From positions 62,001 to 126,000 of the forward strand of contig NZ_FOMK01000011.1 in NCBI RefSeq assembly GCF_900112615.1: a DNA stretch of 64,000 nt, written 5' to 3'. The notes beneath the pieces are model-generated. The model had not been told where the DNA came from. It did not search any database and was given only the letters and a program-made list of their open reading frames with translations. This DNA comes from Chitinophaga sp. CF118. GTDB lineage: Bacteria; Bacteroidota; Bacteroidia; Chitinophagales; Chitinophagaceae. Positions 44,983 through 54,771 of this stretch are shown piece by piece. The translations under genes were made by a program, and so were the position numbers. The first letter of the stretch is position 1, and each line of letters opens with the position of its first letter.

Positions 44983-45016
44983 GGATTAACTGGTAACAAA
45001 CGTACAATAAATTTGG
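44983..45016. repeat. 34-bp direct repeat, copy B
   Basis: Same-orientation copy of 41694-41727 with 2 mismatches, including the reverse-strand TACGTTTG box (45004-44997). It is 87 bp upstream of the S8 protease start. The two copies flank the M57-S8 pair. Confidence 0.85.
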
Positions 45017-45077
45017 GATTGAAATGGAAACATTTAAAGAAAGCTAAACTGGAAAAACTTCATCGGGAAGTATGAAT

Positions 45078-45123
45078 AAAAGATAAGAGGCTGCCTCAAA
45101 TGTGAAGCAGCCTCTTATCTTTT
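45078..45123. terminator. Terminator after the DUF4397 gene
   Basis: Perfect 17-bp stem AAAAGATAAGAGGCTGC / GCAGCCTCTTATCTTTT with a 12-base loop; A- and T-tracts on both sides. Confidence 0.9.
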
Positions 45124-45150
45124 ATGTTGTTATCCCGGAGGATGTGTAGT

Positions 45151-45858
45151 TTAATAATAACTCTGAATATAACTTACTTTAGGCTTAAGCGGACCAACAC
45201 TGTCCTTCATACCTGTCAGGTAAATAGTATATATATAACCGCTTTGCAGATTTGCAGTAGTATTTTCAGCAAGTACTGTAGTGGTGCCAGCCACTTTTAC
45301 CCGCAGGATGCTGGCAGAGCTGATGTTAGCTAATGGTTTAAATGCTGTGCTGATACTGGTGTTACCTACATAGCTAAGATTACTGTCTACCTTTGTATCT
45401 CCAAGATACAGATCTACCTGAGCAGAGTTCTGACTTAAATTGAAAAACCGGAAATTCAGTTTGGAAGTGGATGCACCACTAAAATCATCCCGGATAGGTT
45501 GTAACTGAGCATTGGCAGAATCTCCGTAAGATACCAGTGTATAGTACTTCAGTGAATCGTACGAGGCAGTGGATGTTGCTACTTGTGTTGTAGTGCCGGT
45601 TTTGGCGAAATAAAACTGATGAATACCACCATATGCCTGGTAATTAATACCTCCAAAACCCATTGCCATGTTAGTCTGGACCTTGGTACTATTGTCATAA
45701 AAATCCATTGCTGTGCTGCTTCCAATACCATTAATAACTGCAAATGCAGCAACGGGTCTTGTAGGTGTTGTATCAACGGATTTCAGACACGCGGTAAAGC
45801 TGGTTCCCATTACCACCAGGGCACTTAATGCCCATAAACGATTTGTTTTTGTTGCCAT
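45151..45858 (-). CDS. DUF4397 domain lipoprotein
   Basis: A 235-residue predicted lipoprotein (signal to lipobox SFTAC, then LKSVDTTP). The DUF4397 pattern is visible in VAAFAVINGIGSSTAMDFY, KLNFRFFNLSQNSAQVDLYLG and YIYTIYLTGMKDS. It is a beta-sandwich surface protein of unknown function. It stands alone between a strong terminator and the hydrolase gene. Confidence 0.85.
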   Translation of the reverse strand: MATKTNRLWALSALVVMGTSFTACLKSVDTTPTRPVAAFAVINGIGSSTAMDFYDNSTKVQTNMAMGFGGINYQAYGGIHQFYFAKTGTTTQVATSTASYDSLKYYTLVSYGDSANAQLQPIRDDFSGASTSKLNFRFFNLSQNSAQVDLYLGDTKVDSNLSYVGNTSISTAFKPLANISSASILRVKVAGTTTVLAENTTANLQSGYIYTIYLTGMKDSVGPLKPKVSYIQSYY

Positions 45859-45902
45859 TACGCTCTCTTTAATTAAAATTTTGATATTTTGATTGTGTAC
45901 GA

Positions 45903-47183
45903 TTATTTGCTACTTCTACCATATTCCATCATAAACCGGGAAAGATCCGGCAGATATTGTTTTTTACGTTGTAGTTCGTATTGATAGATTATAGCACCCA
46001 ATGCTTTCATAAAAGGTTCGCCGGTTGTTTCAAACTGATAATGTTCATCGCTAAGAATACCATCGTCATTTACATATACAGTGGCTGATAACATAAATTC
46101 CACTTTGTGGCTGAAATCAGCAATATATGCCACATCGGTTAAAAATCCATAAGCCCAACCCGGTTTGTTGAATATACGGACATCTTTGGGCTCACTATGT
46201 TGCTTTTCTCCTCCGAACAATAGGAATTTCACGTAGTTATGGTGATATTCTATTGTGTCATAGGAAGGCCAGACTGATTCTTCCGGTTGTGCTGACATAC
46301 AATGATATAAATACCGATAGTCGCTCTCATTTAAACGGAACCGTTGTTGTTTTGTTACAGATTCCGGAAAAATTATACTGCGTAACATGCTGTGAAGGTC
46401 AGAAAGGGGCACCCTGTTTTTCATGGATGCGTCCATCGGACTGTTTACAAGTTCATGTTGATCATTATAATAGGACTTACCCATCCGGTCGTGCCGGGGG
46501 GAGAAAACTATACTGCTATAGCGGGCCGGTTGCTGATATAGTACCTGCCCGTTGCGGCGGAAGGTGATGGCATTGGTATGCCTGTTCTCTTCTGCATCCA
46601 CACCACTAATCCCCACACGGTGGCGGATCTGTGTATTGGGATACCCCTTTGCCCACAGGCTTTCATTGAAGGATTGCTGTCCTATAAACTCATACAACCG
46701 GTTAAAGGCGTCGTTATCACTCACAAGTAGAATCTTTTTAATATATTGGGCTACAGACGGCAATCCGTTTTCCGCAGAACTGTCTGCCAGTACTGCGGAG
46801 GTAATTCCGGAGAGGCTGTCCGTAAACATGGGCGTGTGCATATCCAGTTCCGGGATGTTCAGGTCATTGAGTTTTTCCAGTGCCAGGGCAATTGCCGGCA
46901 GCTTTACGGTAGATGCCGGGTAAAAATATTGACTGGTATCCAGCCGGAAAAAATAATCCTGGAAATGAGGGCGGTTTTGGGCATCCCGGTCTATCCTGGT
47001 GTAAATGACCTGTAGTCTGTATTTTCCGGGATCATTATATATGGGGCCCAATGCCTCTGAATGGGCCTTTAAAAGGGTATCCAGAAAAGAGTTTGCAGAA
47101 GGATAATTGGAGGTTTGCATAAATTTATTAGTATTGCAGGCTGCAAGGCATAGAATCAACCAAAAAAAATGGCAAAAACGCAT
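45903..47183 (-). CDS. Serine hydrolase, class A beta-lactamase-like, lipoprotein
   Basis: A 426-residue predicted lipoprotein (LILCLAACN). The active-site pattern of penicillin-binding/beta-lactamase proteins is present: SxxK in YPASTVKLP, SDN in LVSDNDAFNRL, and a KPG (instead of KTG) in FNKPGWAYGF. It is longer than real class A beta-lactamases and is more likely a peptidase- or esterase-type member of the beta-lactamase2 family; true beta-lactam hydrolysis is uncertain. It lies upstream of the DUF4397 gene (44 bp), likely the same transcript. Confidence 0.82.
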   Translation of the reverse strand: MRFCHFFWLILCLAACNTNKFMQTSNYPSANSFLDTLLKAHSEALGPIYNDPGKYRLQVIYTRIDRDAQNRPHFQDYFFRLDTSQYFYPASTVKLPAIALALEKLNDLNIPELDMHTPMFTDSLSGITSAVLADSSAENGLPSVAQYIKKILLVSDNDAFNRLYEFIGQQSFNESLWAKGYPNTQIRHRVGISGVDAEENRHTNAITFRRNGQVLYQQPARYSSIVFSPRHDRMGKSYYNDQHELVNSPMDASMKNRVPLSDLHSMLRSIIFPESVTKQQRFRLNESDYRYLYHCMSAQPEESVWPSYDTIEYHHNYVKFLLFGGEKQHSEPKDVRIFNKPGWAYGFLTDVAYIADFSHKVEFMLSATVYVNDDGILSDEHYQFETTGEPFMKALGAIIYQYELQRKKQYLPDLSRFMMEYGRSSK

Positions 47184-47294
47184 AACTAAAGGATTAATTA
47201 TAAAAGGAAAAGTAAGATTAAGTATTGATTATCAGTAATTTCTACCTTTTTTCTTTTCTGTGTTAGTACGGCTTTAATATATCAATTTTAATTC

Positions 47295-47302
47295 TATCTT
47301 TG
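47295..47302 (+). promoter_or_regulatory. -7 box of secDF
   Basis: TATCTTTG fits TAnnTTTG, 35 bp before the ATG. Confidence 0.6.
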
Positions 47303-47337
47303 CAACTCTTAAAAATTTTTTATAAACCCGAAACAAT

Positions 47338-50300
47338 ATGCAACTTAAAGGACTGGTTAGATTTTTTGCCGGTGCATTGATCCTTATCTCTGTGTATTAT
47401 TTGTCTTTCACGTTTTTGGTCCGCAACTACGAGAAGAAGATAGATGCGCAAGCCTTGAGCGACATCAGTAAAGCATATCCCAGTGCCGAACAGAAGTATC
47501 CCGGCAATAAGGAACTGCAAGCTTTTTACCAGGATTCGCTGACTGAAATGATTAAACTCAGAAGGCAGAGACTGTTAGATAGCACCAGCAATAAAGAAAT
47601 GGCGGGTTTTCCATGGTATGTTAATTATACCAAGGCTAAAGAAAGAGAACTGAATCTGGGGCTTGACCTCCAGGGTGGTATGAACGTAGTACTGGATGTT
47701 AGTGTAGAAGATGTGATCCGTTCTCTGAGCGGGCAGTCTAAAGATCCTGCTTTTAACAAAGCACTGGACCTGGCTACCCAACGTAAAAAGAGCAGCCAGT
47801 CTGATTTTGTAACATTGTTCGGACAAGCATACGAAGAAGTAGCAGCAAACGGTCGTTTGGCTACCATCTTCGCAAATGCTTACCAGAAGGATATTAATTT
47901 CAACAGCAGCAATCAGCAGGTATTGGATGTTATCCGCCGTGAGGCAGGTGCCGCAATCAAAAATACCTACCTGGTACTGCAGAAACGTATAGATAAGTTC
48001 GGGGTAGCTTCTCCAAACATCAGTCTGGACGAAAACAAAGGTATCATCTCTGTAGAGCTGGCCGGTGTTGATAATCCTGAGCGTGTTAGAAGATACCTGC
48101 AGGCAACTGCCAATCTCGAATTCCGTGAAGTATACAAAAACGGCCAGGAGTTTGTAACCAATGTGTTACAACCAATGAACGAAGCTGTAAAGAATTCACT
48201 GAGTGGTAAAAAAGCAGTAGACTCTGTTAAAACTACAGATAGCACTACTGTAGCTGCCAAAGCTGCAGAGGACACTTCTAAAGAAGGTAGCCTTGCTTCT
48301 TACCTGTCTAAAGACAGCGGTAAGGGTAAAGGCGTAGATTCTGCAAAAACAAAAGCAGACATGGAACGCGAAGCAATCGCCGCAAATCCACTGTTCGCTA
48401 TCTTCCATCCTTCCATCACACAGGATGGCCGTATCGTTCCAAGTCCTGTTGTAGGTTCTATCTACCCTACAGATACAGCTACTTTCAAACGCTACCTGCT
48501 ACTGCCAGCCGTTAGAAACATATTACCTAAGGATATCGTATTTGCTTACGGTCCTGAAAATAAAGAAGACCGTCATGGTCCTCTGGAAGTATACGCACTG
48601 AAAATCAACCCGGCTAATCCAACTCCCCGCGTAGGCGGTGAGAGCGTGGTAGATGCAAGACAGGACTTCGACCAGAATGGTAATCCTGAAATCAGCATGA
48701 CCATGGACGCTGTAGGTGCAAGGGAATGGAAAAAGCTGACAGGTGAACTGGCGCCTTCCAATCCTGACGATCGTGCAACTTTTAGCTACGTAGCAGTTGT
48801 GCTGGATAGCATTGTATATTCCGCACCATCTATATTAAATGAAATAGCCGGTGGCCGTTCCTCTATCACAGGTTCCTTTACCCTGGAAGAAGCGAAAGAC
48901 CTTGCCAACATCCTGAAATCCGGTAAAATGCCGGCTCCTGCCAAAATCGTTCAGGAAATGGTTGTTGGACCAACCCTCGGTGCTGAATCTATCGCCGCTG
49001 GTGCTAAATCATTCATGATCTCTTTCGTTGTCATCTTTGTACTGATGCTGGTGTACTACAACAGCGCAGGCTGGGTGGCTAACATCGCACTCATACTGAA
49101 CCTGCTGTTCACCTTTGGTATCCTTGCATCTCTGGGTGCAACACTGACTATGCCAGGTATCGCTGGTCTGGTTCTGACCATCGGTATGGCAGTAGATACG
49201 AACGTAATCATATTTGAACGTATAAAGGATGAACTGGCCCGCGGTAAAACTTACCAGCAGGCAGTGGAAGACGGTTATAAGAAATCTTATGCGCCCATCC
49301 TGGATGGTCACGTTACCTCACTGTTGACGGCTTGTATCCTGTTCTACTTTGGTCTTGGTCCTGTACTGGGCTTCGCTACCACTCAGATCATTGGTTTGCT
49401 GCTGTCCCTGTTCTGCGGTATCATGGTTTCCCGTATCGTTACCGACTTCTGGACAAACAAGAAAAGACACTTCCAATACTTCACACCGATCTCACAAAAG
49501 ATCTTCAAACATGCTTCTTTCGACTTCGTAGGAAAAAGAAAGTATGCATACGTGATCTCTACCGTGATGATCCTGTTAGGTGCATCTTCCTTCTTCCATG
49601 GTTTCCGTCACGGTGTTGACTTCGATGGTGGTCGTAACTACACTGTCCGCTTCGATCAACCAGTGAAAACCGAAGAAGTACGTGCAGACCTGGAAAAGGC
49701 ATTCGGTAGCGAGCCGTTTGTAAAAACAATCGGTAACACCAACCAGCTGAACATCACTACCAACTATAAGATTGATGAACAGAGCCTGGCTGTGGATAAA
49801 GAAGTAACTGAGAAACTGTATCAGGGCCTGAAGAAATTCTACGATCCTTCAGTTACTTATGAAATATTCTCTTCCAATCGTTATATCGTTGCATCTCAGA
49901 CAGTATCACCTACCATCTCTGATGACTTACGTGCCGGTGCGGTAAAAGCAACCATCTTATCTCTGGTGGTAATCTTCCTGTACATCCTGTTACGTTTCAG
50001 CAAATGGCAATATTCTATAGGTACCATCTTCTCTCTGTTGCATGACGTGATGGTTACATTGGCGGTATTCTCTTACTGCCGTGATTTCGTACCGTTCTCA
50101 CTGGAAATTGACCAGCACTTTATTGCGGCCATACTTACGGTGATAGGGTTCTCGATGAATGATACCGTGATCGTATTTGACCGTATCCGTGAATACTTCC
50201 GTAATGGAACATTCAAAGGTGAAAGCAGGGACTTCGTGATCAACAAAGCCATTAACGCTACCTTAAGCCGTACCGTAATGACTTCACTGACCGTATTCCT

Positions 50301-50508
50301 GACCATCCTGATCCTGTTCATCTTCGGTGGTGAAGTAACCCGCGGGTTTGCCTTCGCAATGTTGATAGGTGTGGTAACCGGTACCTACTCTTCCATCTTC
50401 GTGGCAGCACCGGTACTGGTAGACTTTGACAAGAAGAATCAGCTTTCAAATGAAAGTGATGCTATCGCTGCCAAAGTTGTATCAGAACCAGCACCAGCTA
50501 AAAAGTAA
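47338..50508 (+). CDS. secDF: Protein translocase subunit SecDF (fused)
   Basis: A 1056-residue fused SecD-SecF, which uses the proton gradient to pull exported proteins through SecYEG. The N-terminal transmembrane helix is followed by the D1 motif LGLDLQGGMNVVLDV, a large periplasmic P1 region (with a lysine/serine-rich insert about residues 285-335), six SecD helices with IGMAVDTNVIIFERI, then a SecF half with GVDFDGGRNY, a P4 region and helices with IGFSMNDTVIVFDRIREYF. Conserved Asp and Arg of the proton path are present. Fusion is typical of this phylum. It has its own promoter and terminator. Confidence 0.97.
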   Translation: MQLKGLVRFFAGALILISVYYLSFTFLVRNYEKKIDAQALSDISKAYPSAEQKYPGNKELQAFYQDSLTEMIKLRRQRLLDSTSNKEMAGFPWYVNYTKAKERELNLGLDLQGGMNVVLDVSVEDVIRSLSGQSKDPAFNKALDLATQRKKSSQSDFVTLFGQAYEEVAANGRLATIFANAYQKDINFNSSNQQVLDVIRREAGAAIKNTYLVLQKRIDKFGVASPNISLDENKGIISVELAGVDNPERVRRYLQATANLEFREVYKNGQEFVTNVLQPMNEAVKNSLSGKKAVDSVKTTDSTTVAAKAAEDTSKEGSLASYLSKDSGKGKGVDSAKTKADMEREAIAANPLFAIFHPSITQDGRIVPSPVVGSIYPTDTATFKRYLLLPAVRNILPKDIVFAYGPENKEDRHGPLEVYALKINPANPTPRVGGESVVDARQDFDQNGNPEISMTMDAVGAREWKKLTGELAPSNPDDRATFSYVAVVLDSIVYSAPSILNEIAGGRSSITGSFTLEEAKDLANILKSGKMPAPAKIVQEMVVGPTLGAESIAAGAKSFMISFVVIFVLMLVYYNSAGWVANIALILNLLFTFGILASLGATLTMPGIAGLVLTIGMAVDTNVIIFERIKDELARGKTYQQAVEDGYKKSYAPILDGHVTSLLTACILFYFGLGPVLGFATTQIIGLLLSLFCGIMVSRIVTDFWTNKKRHFQYFTPISQKIFKHASFDFVGKRKYAYVISTVMILLGASSFFHGFRHGVDFDGGRNYTVRFDQPVKTEEVRADLEKAFGSEPFVKTIGNTNQLNITTNYKIDEQSLAVDKEVTEKLYQGLKKFYDPSVTYEIFSSNRYIVASQTVSPTISDDLRAGAVKATILSLVVIFLYILLRFSKWQYSIGTIFSLLHDVMVTLAVFSYCRDFVPFSLEIDQHFIAAILTVIGFSMNDTVIVFDRIREYFRNGTFKGESRDFVINKAINATLSRTVMTSLTVFLTILILFIFGGEVTRGFAFAMLIGVVTGTYSSIFVAAPVLVDFDKKNQLSNESDAIAAKVVSEPAPAKK

Positions 50509-50530
50509 GGATTAATTAAATGTTTGATAG

Positions 50531-50562
50531 AAAAAGCCCCGGGTAATTCCCGGGGCTTTTTT
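50531..50562 (+). terminator. Intrinsic terminator after secDF
   Basis: AAAAAGCCCCGGG / CCCGGGGCTTTTTT with a TAATT loop and T-run. Confidence 0.95.
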
Positions 50563-50596
50563 GTGCGTGGTATTTTGCCAGAGTATATTGCTATTA

Positions 50597-50748
50597 AGTT
50601 CAGAGAGAGTTACTGGTTCTGGCGTACGTAGAACAGACGTTGGACAGACGTTGGACACTTATATGCGATCTAAGGGCGTCCAACGTGTGTCCAACGTCTG
50701 TTCAAGGTGTGTTCTACGTATAGACTCACTACGATCTCTCTCCGAACT
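50597..50748. repeat. About 150-bp nested inverted-repeat element
   Basis: Outer arms AGTTCAGAGAGAG / CTCTCTCCGAACT (50597-50609 with 50736-50748, one mismatch). Then TACGTAGAACA / TGTTCTACGTA (50625-50635 with 50710-50720). Then GAACAGACGTTGGACA / TGTCCAACGTCTGTTC (50631-50646 with 50688-50703, perfect 16 bp). The innermost pair is ACGTTGGAC / GTCCAACGT (50648-50656 with 50678-50686), loop about 21 bases. Each arm holds two direct copies of the GTTGGAC motif. No gene is inside. Confidence 0.85.
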
Positions 50749-50755
50749 CTCAGTA

Positions 50756-51847
50756 TTAATCCTTTGTCAATATCTTAATCAGCTTCTTATCCGGATCACC
50801 GTTATCATCCACAATTCCAAAAGCCCCTTTATAATCCCATATCGCCCATGCAATATTATTCTTCTCTAACACTTTTCTCATATCCTTATACCACCGCAAA
50901 CGATCACGCCTGGAAACTGTATTAATACATCCCCATTCCCCACAATATAAAGTCAGCTTCTGTTTCTTGGCAAACTTCAGCGGAACATCCATCTGTTCCT
51001 GGATCACATCTTCATTATATTCCTGTGTACTACCTGCCAAAAGATTCCTGATTGTTGCAGGTTGCTCATTCAGCTCATTAGGTGTAATGGTAGGACCAGG
51101 ATAATGTACAGGACCGCTGTAATCCTTATGCCGGGTACCACTGGCCTGATAATGAGTGAAATAGAAAGGGTTGGAGTAGTGGAAGCTGAGGATCGTTCGC
51201 TTCTCCCCGGCAGGTATTTTCAACTGCGGGAAAGTACTATAGGATTCAAACTGGTTGCTTCCGGCTATAATCACACGGTTAGGTTCCAGTTGTCTGATCA
51301 GTTGTATTCCTTTTGCCAGCAGGTCGTTCCATTGTTGAGCACTGTCGGCTACGGGTTCATTTAAGAGCTCATAGGCTACCTGGCTCACGGGGTATTTCTT
51401 CAACTCGGCACTCAGTTCCCGCCAGATCTGAAGGAAGCGTTCCTGGGCAGCGTCCTGGTCCCATAGGGCCTGGTCTTTTGCATTAAAATCGTGGCTGCGG
51501 AGGATGTGGAGATCTACGATTGCCCGTAAATGATATTGTTTGCACCATTCCAGAGTTTTGTGCAGCAGGGTGAAGGCATCTTTATATTTCTCGTCTTTAT
51601 AGTCCCATAACTCGGATTCATCCACAGGAATTCTGATATGATCAAAACCACTCTCAGCGATGAAGGCCATATCTTTTTCAGTAAAATATTCTGATTGGGA
51701 GATGCCACGGCGGCCGCCTGTTTGGGATAGCCAATGGCTCAGGTTCACACCACGCTGGATATTGAATCCTTCCGGCTTTTGCTGTTGCGCCTTTCCGGTA
51801 ATGAAAGCCATAGCAAAAAATATGACAAAAATGGATCTCAATAGCAT
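50756..51847 (-). CDS. Glycoside hydrolase family 5 (cellulase-like)
   Basis: A 363-residue secreted GH5 enzyme with signal peptide (MLLRSIFVIFFAMAFITGKA). The acid/base Glu164 is in YELLNEPV and the nucleophile Glu304 in LYCGEWGC, with conserved HIRIPVDES near residue 70 and AIWDYKG near the C-terminus. It probably acts on beta-glucans or other beta-linked polysaccharides; no carbohydrate-binding or T9SS domain is attached. Its stop lies directly beside the inverted-repeat element. No SusC/D pair is nearby. Confidence 0.92.
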   Translation of the reverse strand: MLLRSIFVIFFAMAFITGKAQQQKPEGFNIQRGVNLSHWLSQTGGRRGISQSEYFTEKDMAFIAESGFDHIRIPVDESELWDYKDEKYKDAFTLLHKTLEWCKQYHLRAIVDLHILRSHDFNAKDQALWDQDAAQERFLQIWRELSAELKKYPVSQVAYELLNEPVADSAQQWNDLLAKGIQLIRQLEPNRVIIAGSNQFESYSTFPQLKIPAGEKRTILSFHYSNPFYFTHYQASGTRHKDYSGPVHYPGPTITPNELNEQPATIRNLLAGSTQEYNEDVIQEQMDVPLKFAKKQKLTLYCGEWGCINTVSRRDRLRWYKDMRKVLEKNNIAWAIWDYKGAFGIVDDNGDPDKKLIKILTKD

Positions 51848-51887
51848 AATACAAATATTCGAAAATTAGTTAATGGGGCCAAAAAAG

Positions 51888-54767
51888 TTAGCTGAAAAGG
51901 AAAGCAACATCTTCCTCAGTCAGCTTTTTCACGAAACCAGTATCTTCACTGATCAGGTCATCTGCAATCATTTTCTTGCGCTGCTGTAATGCCAGTATTT
52001 TCTCTTCCACACTATCCTTACAAATCATTTTATAGGCAAAAACAGGATTTTGTTGTCCTATACGATGGGTACGGTCGATGGCTTGCTGTTCTGCCGCCGG
52101 ATTCCACCAGGGATCAACAAGGTATACATAATCTGCCGCAGTTAGGGTAAGTCCTACACCGCCGGCTTTCAGGCTGATCAGGAATACCCTTACTGTTTCA
52201 TCTTCCTGGAACTGCTTCACCAGCTGTTGCCGGTTCTCGGCTTTGGTACCACCATCCAGGTACAAAAACGGTAAGCCGGTAGTTTCCATAGATCTGGAGA
52301 TCAGTTGAAGCATTCCCGTGAATTGCGAAAAGACCAGCACTTTATGAGTACCGGTGTTTTCGGTGATTTCCCGCATCAGTTCATCCAGTTTCACAGAGCT
52401 TTTAACATTAGCTTCGGCCTCTATCAGTTGGGGGGCATTACATACCTGCCGCAGGCGGGTAAGGCCTTCCAGCACGTAGATGGTGCTTTTAGCCATTCCA
52501 TCTTCTTTGATATGGTTGAGCAGTTTCTCTTTGTAAAAATCACGGATCCTGTTATAGGCCTGCCGTTGTTCTTCGCCCATTTCGCACCACATTATGATCT
52601 CCGTTTTATCAGGGAGGTCTTTGGCTATCTGCTCTTTGGTACGGCGTAACAGGAAGGGATAGATCAGTCTGCGGAGTTGACCGGCTTTTCCCGCATCTGC
52701 ATATTTATCTATCGGCATGGCAAACTCTGAACGGAAGAACGCCTGGTTTCCCAGCAGACCAGGATTGGCAAAGTTCATCTGGGCATAGAGGTCCATGGTA
52801 TTATTCTGGATGGGTGTACCGCTCAGAATCAGGCGGTTGCGACTTTGCAGATCCTGCAGGGCCCGGGTAGTCTGAGAGGAAGGATTCTTAATCACCTGAC
52901 TTTCGTCCAGCACCACATAGCCGAATACGTGGCTGCTGAAGGTTTCGATATCACTGCGGACAGTACCATAACTGGTAATAATCAGTTGCTGACCGCGCCA
53001 GTTTTCCGCATCATATTGGCGGCTGCTGCCGTGATATACGGAATAGCGCAGGCCGGGAGCGAATTTTTGAAGCTCACTTTCCCAGTTATAGATCAGAGAA
53101 GTCGGGCAGATCACGAGATGAGTTTCACCAGGATATTTTTCGGTGAGATGTTGCAGAAAAGTAATGGTCTGTAAGGTTTTACCAAGTCCCATATCATCAG
53201 CCAGACAGCCGCCCCAGCGCATTGCATCGAGTAAACACATCCACTCAAAGCCGGCCTGCTGGTAGTTACGTAGTTGTGCCTGGATAGCAGGAGGGATAGG
53301 GAAATGCTGAGATGATTTAGCCTGTAGTTGTTGGAGCTTTTTCAAGGTATCTTCCACCACAGGAGTATCCTGGGCTTCCAGCATTTCCTGTGCAATAGTG
53401 AAATGGAGTCTTGACAGTCGCAGTTTGTCCTTCTGGATCTGACCGAGTTTCCAGAGCAGATCGTATTTGTGGAGCCATTCTTCAGGTATCACCCCAATGG
53501 TACCGTCTTTTAACAGGAGGTGGGGTTGTTTGTGCTGTAATGCTTTTTGGATATCTGTGAGCGGCACTTGTACATCCCCGTAATGTACTTTTATTTCAAG
53601 GTCAAACCAGTCTTTATCATCACCATGCCAGCGCACGTCCATCACTGGCACATGGGTATTGTAACGGAAATGCTGCAACTGATCCATCCCGTATACACCA
53701 ATGTTACGGTCTGTCAGTTTGCGGTAACATTTCACCAGCCACTGGCTCTTTTCTGCATCTGCAAATGGCAGGTAAAAGTAACCGTTATTTTGCTGTGTAA
53801 AGCGGGCATGAAGGGAACGGATAAATGTGGTGAATTCCTTTTCGGTATCAGTATCTCTTGTTATTTCATATTGAATGTTTCCTTCCGTACGAAGTACTAC
53901 AGGTGGGCCTCCGGCTTCCAGGGTGAAAGCACCGTATTGCCATTGAGGTGTTAGTACCAGGAAGGATTTGTTCAGTTCACTCAGCCAGATATTGCAGACA
54001 GGTTCTGCTTCCACAGCAACCTTCTCCATCAGGATGCTTTTGTTCACCGGGTATTGTGCACTCAATGGTTCTATAATATGCTGGAGGAAATCACCTTCCT
54101 GATCAGCAGGAATGTCCATAAATCCATTGGGTAATTTTCCCAGGATTTCTACTGTGGATGGCGGGAGAATGAACAATTCTCCCCGGCTGCGTAACAGAAA
54201 GCCGTAATGTTCAAATTCGGAAAGGGGATAGGGCTGGCCGTTCACGGTCATAGTGGCGGTGAGTCTTAATGTACCGGTGTCTGTCCGCACCAGGTCAAAT
54301 GAGAGCTGGGGTGGAAAATTATTGACCACGGCCGGCCGTGTATGTTTCAGTAGCATGCTTTCGTCTGTAATCATGGTATACCAGGGGAGTACAGGTGTTA
54401 ATGAGCGCAGCTGCTGTAAAGTATTGTAAAGGAATAACTGCATTCCTTCATGGATGTATTGCTGCAGTGTTTGCGATTTTATGGGATTATCGCGGAACTT
54501 TTCTTTCAGCTGCAGTTCTTTGTATACCATCGCTTCCTGTGTACAGGGTTGTAGCAGGTATTGCACATTGGAGGGCAGCGTATTGAAGATGGAAAGCGAC
54601 TTCTTATCATTCAGCGGTATACGCTGACAGGTACGTCCGCCAGCATCTTCTTTCAATAATCCGGCACTTATCTTTACCGGGGTAGGATGGTTTGTCTGTA
54701 ATTCCAGGAGTAGCACCGGTATGGCTTTGTTCTTTCCGTTGCTGCCCTGTGAAATGGTTTTACCCAT
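51888..54767 (-). CDS. SNF2-family DEAD/DEAH helicase
   Basis: A 959-residue SNF2-type ATPase. The N-terminal about 480 residues are a poorly conserved region typical of bacterial SNF2 proteins, without a SWIM CxCx zinc motif that I can see. The helicase core has Walker A DDMGLGKTLQT, DEAH-equivalent LDESQVIKNPSS, motif III LSGTPIQNN, and the C-terminal motifs VFSQFTGMLQL, LISLKAGGVGLTLTAADYV and DRTHRIGQ. It likely remodels DNA-protein complexes or works in transcription or repair; role unknown. coaE starts only 4 bp upstream, so both share a transcript. Confidence 0.92.
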   Translation of the reverse strand: MGKTISQGSNGKNKAIPVLLLELQTNHPTPVKISAGLLKEDAGGRTCQRIPLNDKKSLSIFNTLPSNVQYLLQPCTQEAMVYKELQLKEKFRDNPIKSQTLQQYIHEGMQLFLYNTLQQLRSLTPVLPWYTMITDESMLLKHTRPAVVNNFPPQLSFDLVRTDTGTLRLTATMTVNGQPYPLSEFEHYGFLLRSRGELFILPPSTVEILGKLPNGFMDIPADQEGDFLQHIIEPLSAQYPVNKSILMEKVAVEAEPVCNIWLSELNKSFLVLTPQWQYGAFTLEAGGPPVVLRTEGNIQYEITRDTDTEKEFTTFIRSLHARFTQQNNGYFYLPFADAEKSQWLVKCYRKLTDRNIGVYGMDQLQHFRYNTHVPVMDVRWHGDDKDWFDLEIKVHYGDVQVPLTDIQKALQHKQPHLLLKDGTIGVIPEEWLHKYDLLWKLGQIQKDKLRLSRLHFTIAQEMLEAQDTPVVEDTLKKLQQLQAKSSQHFPIPPAIQAQLRNYQQAGFEWMCLLDAMRWGGCLADDMGLGKTLQTITFLQHLTEKYPGETHLVICPTSLIYNWESELQKFAPGLRYSVYHGSSRQYDAENWRGQQLIITSYGTVRSDIETFSSHVFGYVVLDESQVIKNPSSQTTRALQDLQSRNRLILSGTPIQNNTMDLYAQMNFANPGLLGNQAFFRSEFAMPIDKYADAGKAGQLRRLIYPFLLRRTKEQIAKDLPDKTEIIMWCEMGEEQRQAYNRIRDFYKEKLLNHIKEDGMAKSTIYVLEGLTRLRQVCNAPQLIEAEANVKSSVKLDELMREITENTGTHKVLVFSQFTGMLQLISRSMETTGLPFLYLDGGTKAENRQQLVKQFQEDETVRVFLISLKAGGVGLTLTAADYVYLVDPWWNPAAEQQAIDRTHRIGQQNPVFAYKMICKDSVEEKILALQQRKKMIADDLISEDTGFVKKLTEEDVAFLFS

Positions 54768-54771
54768 AATA

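Noticed and set aside
45903..47183. True class A beta-lactamase
   Set aside because: SxxK and SDN are present but the protein is much longer, is a lipoprotein, has KPG in place of KTG, and the usual Glu166 motif is not evident. Called a beta-lactamase-like serine hydrolase instead.
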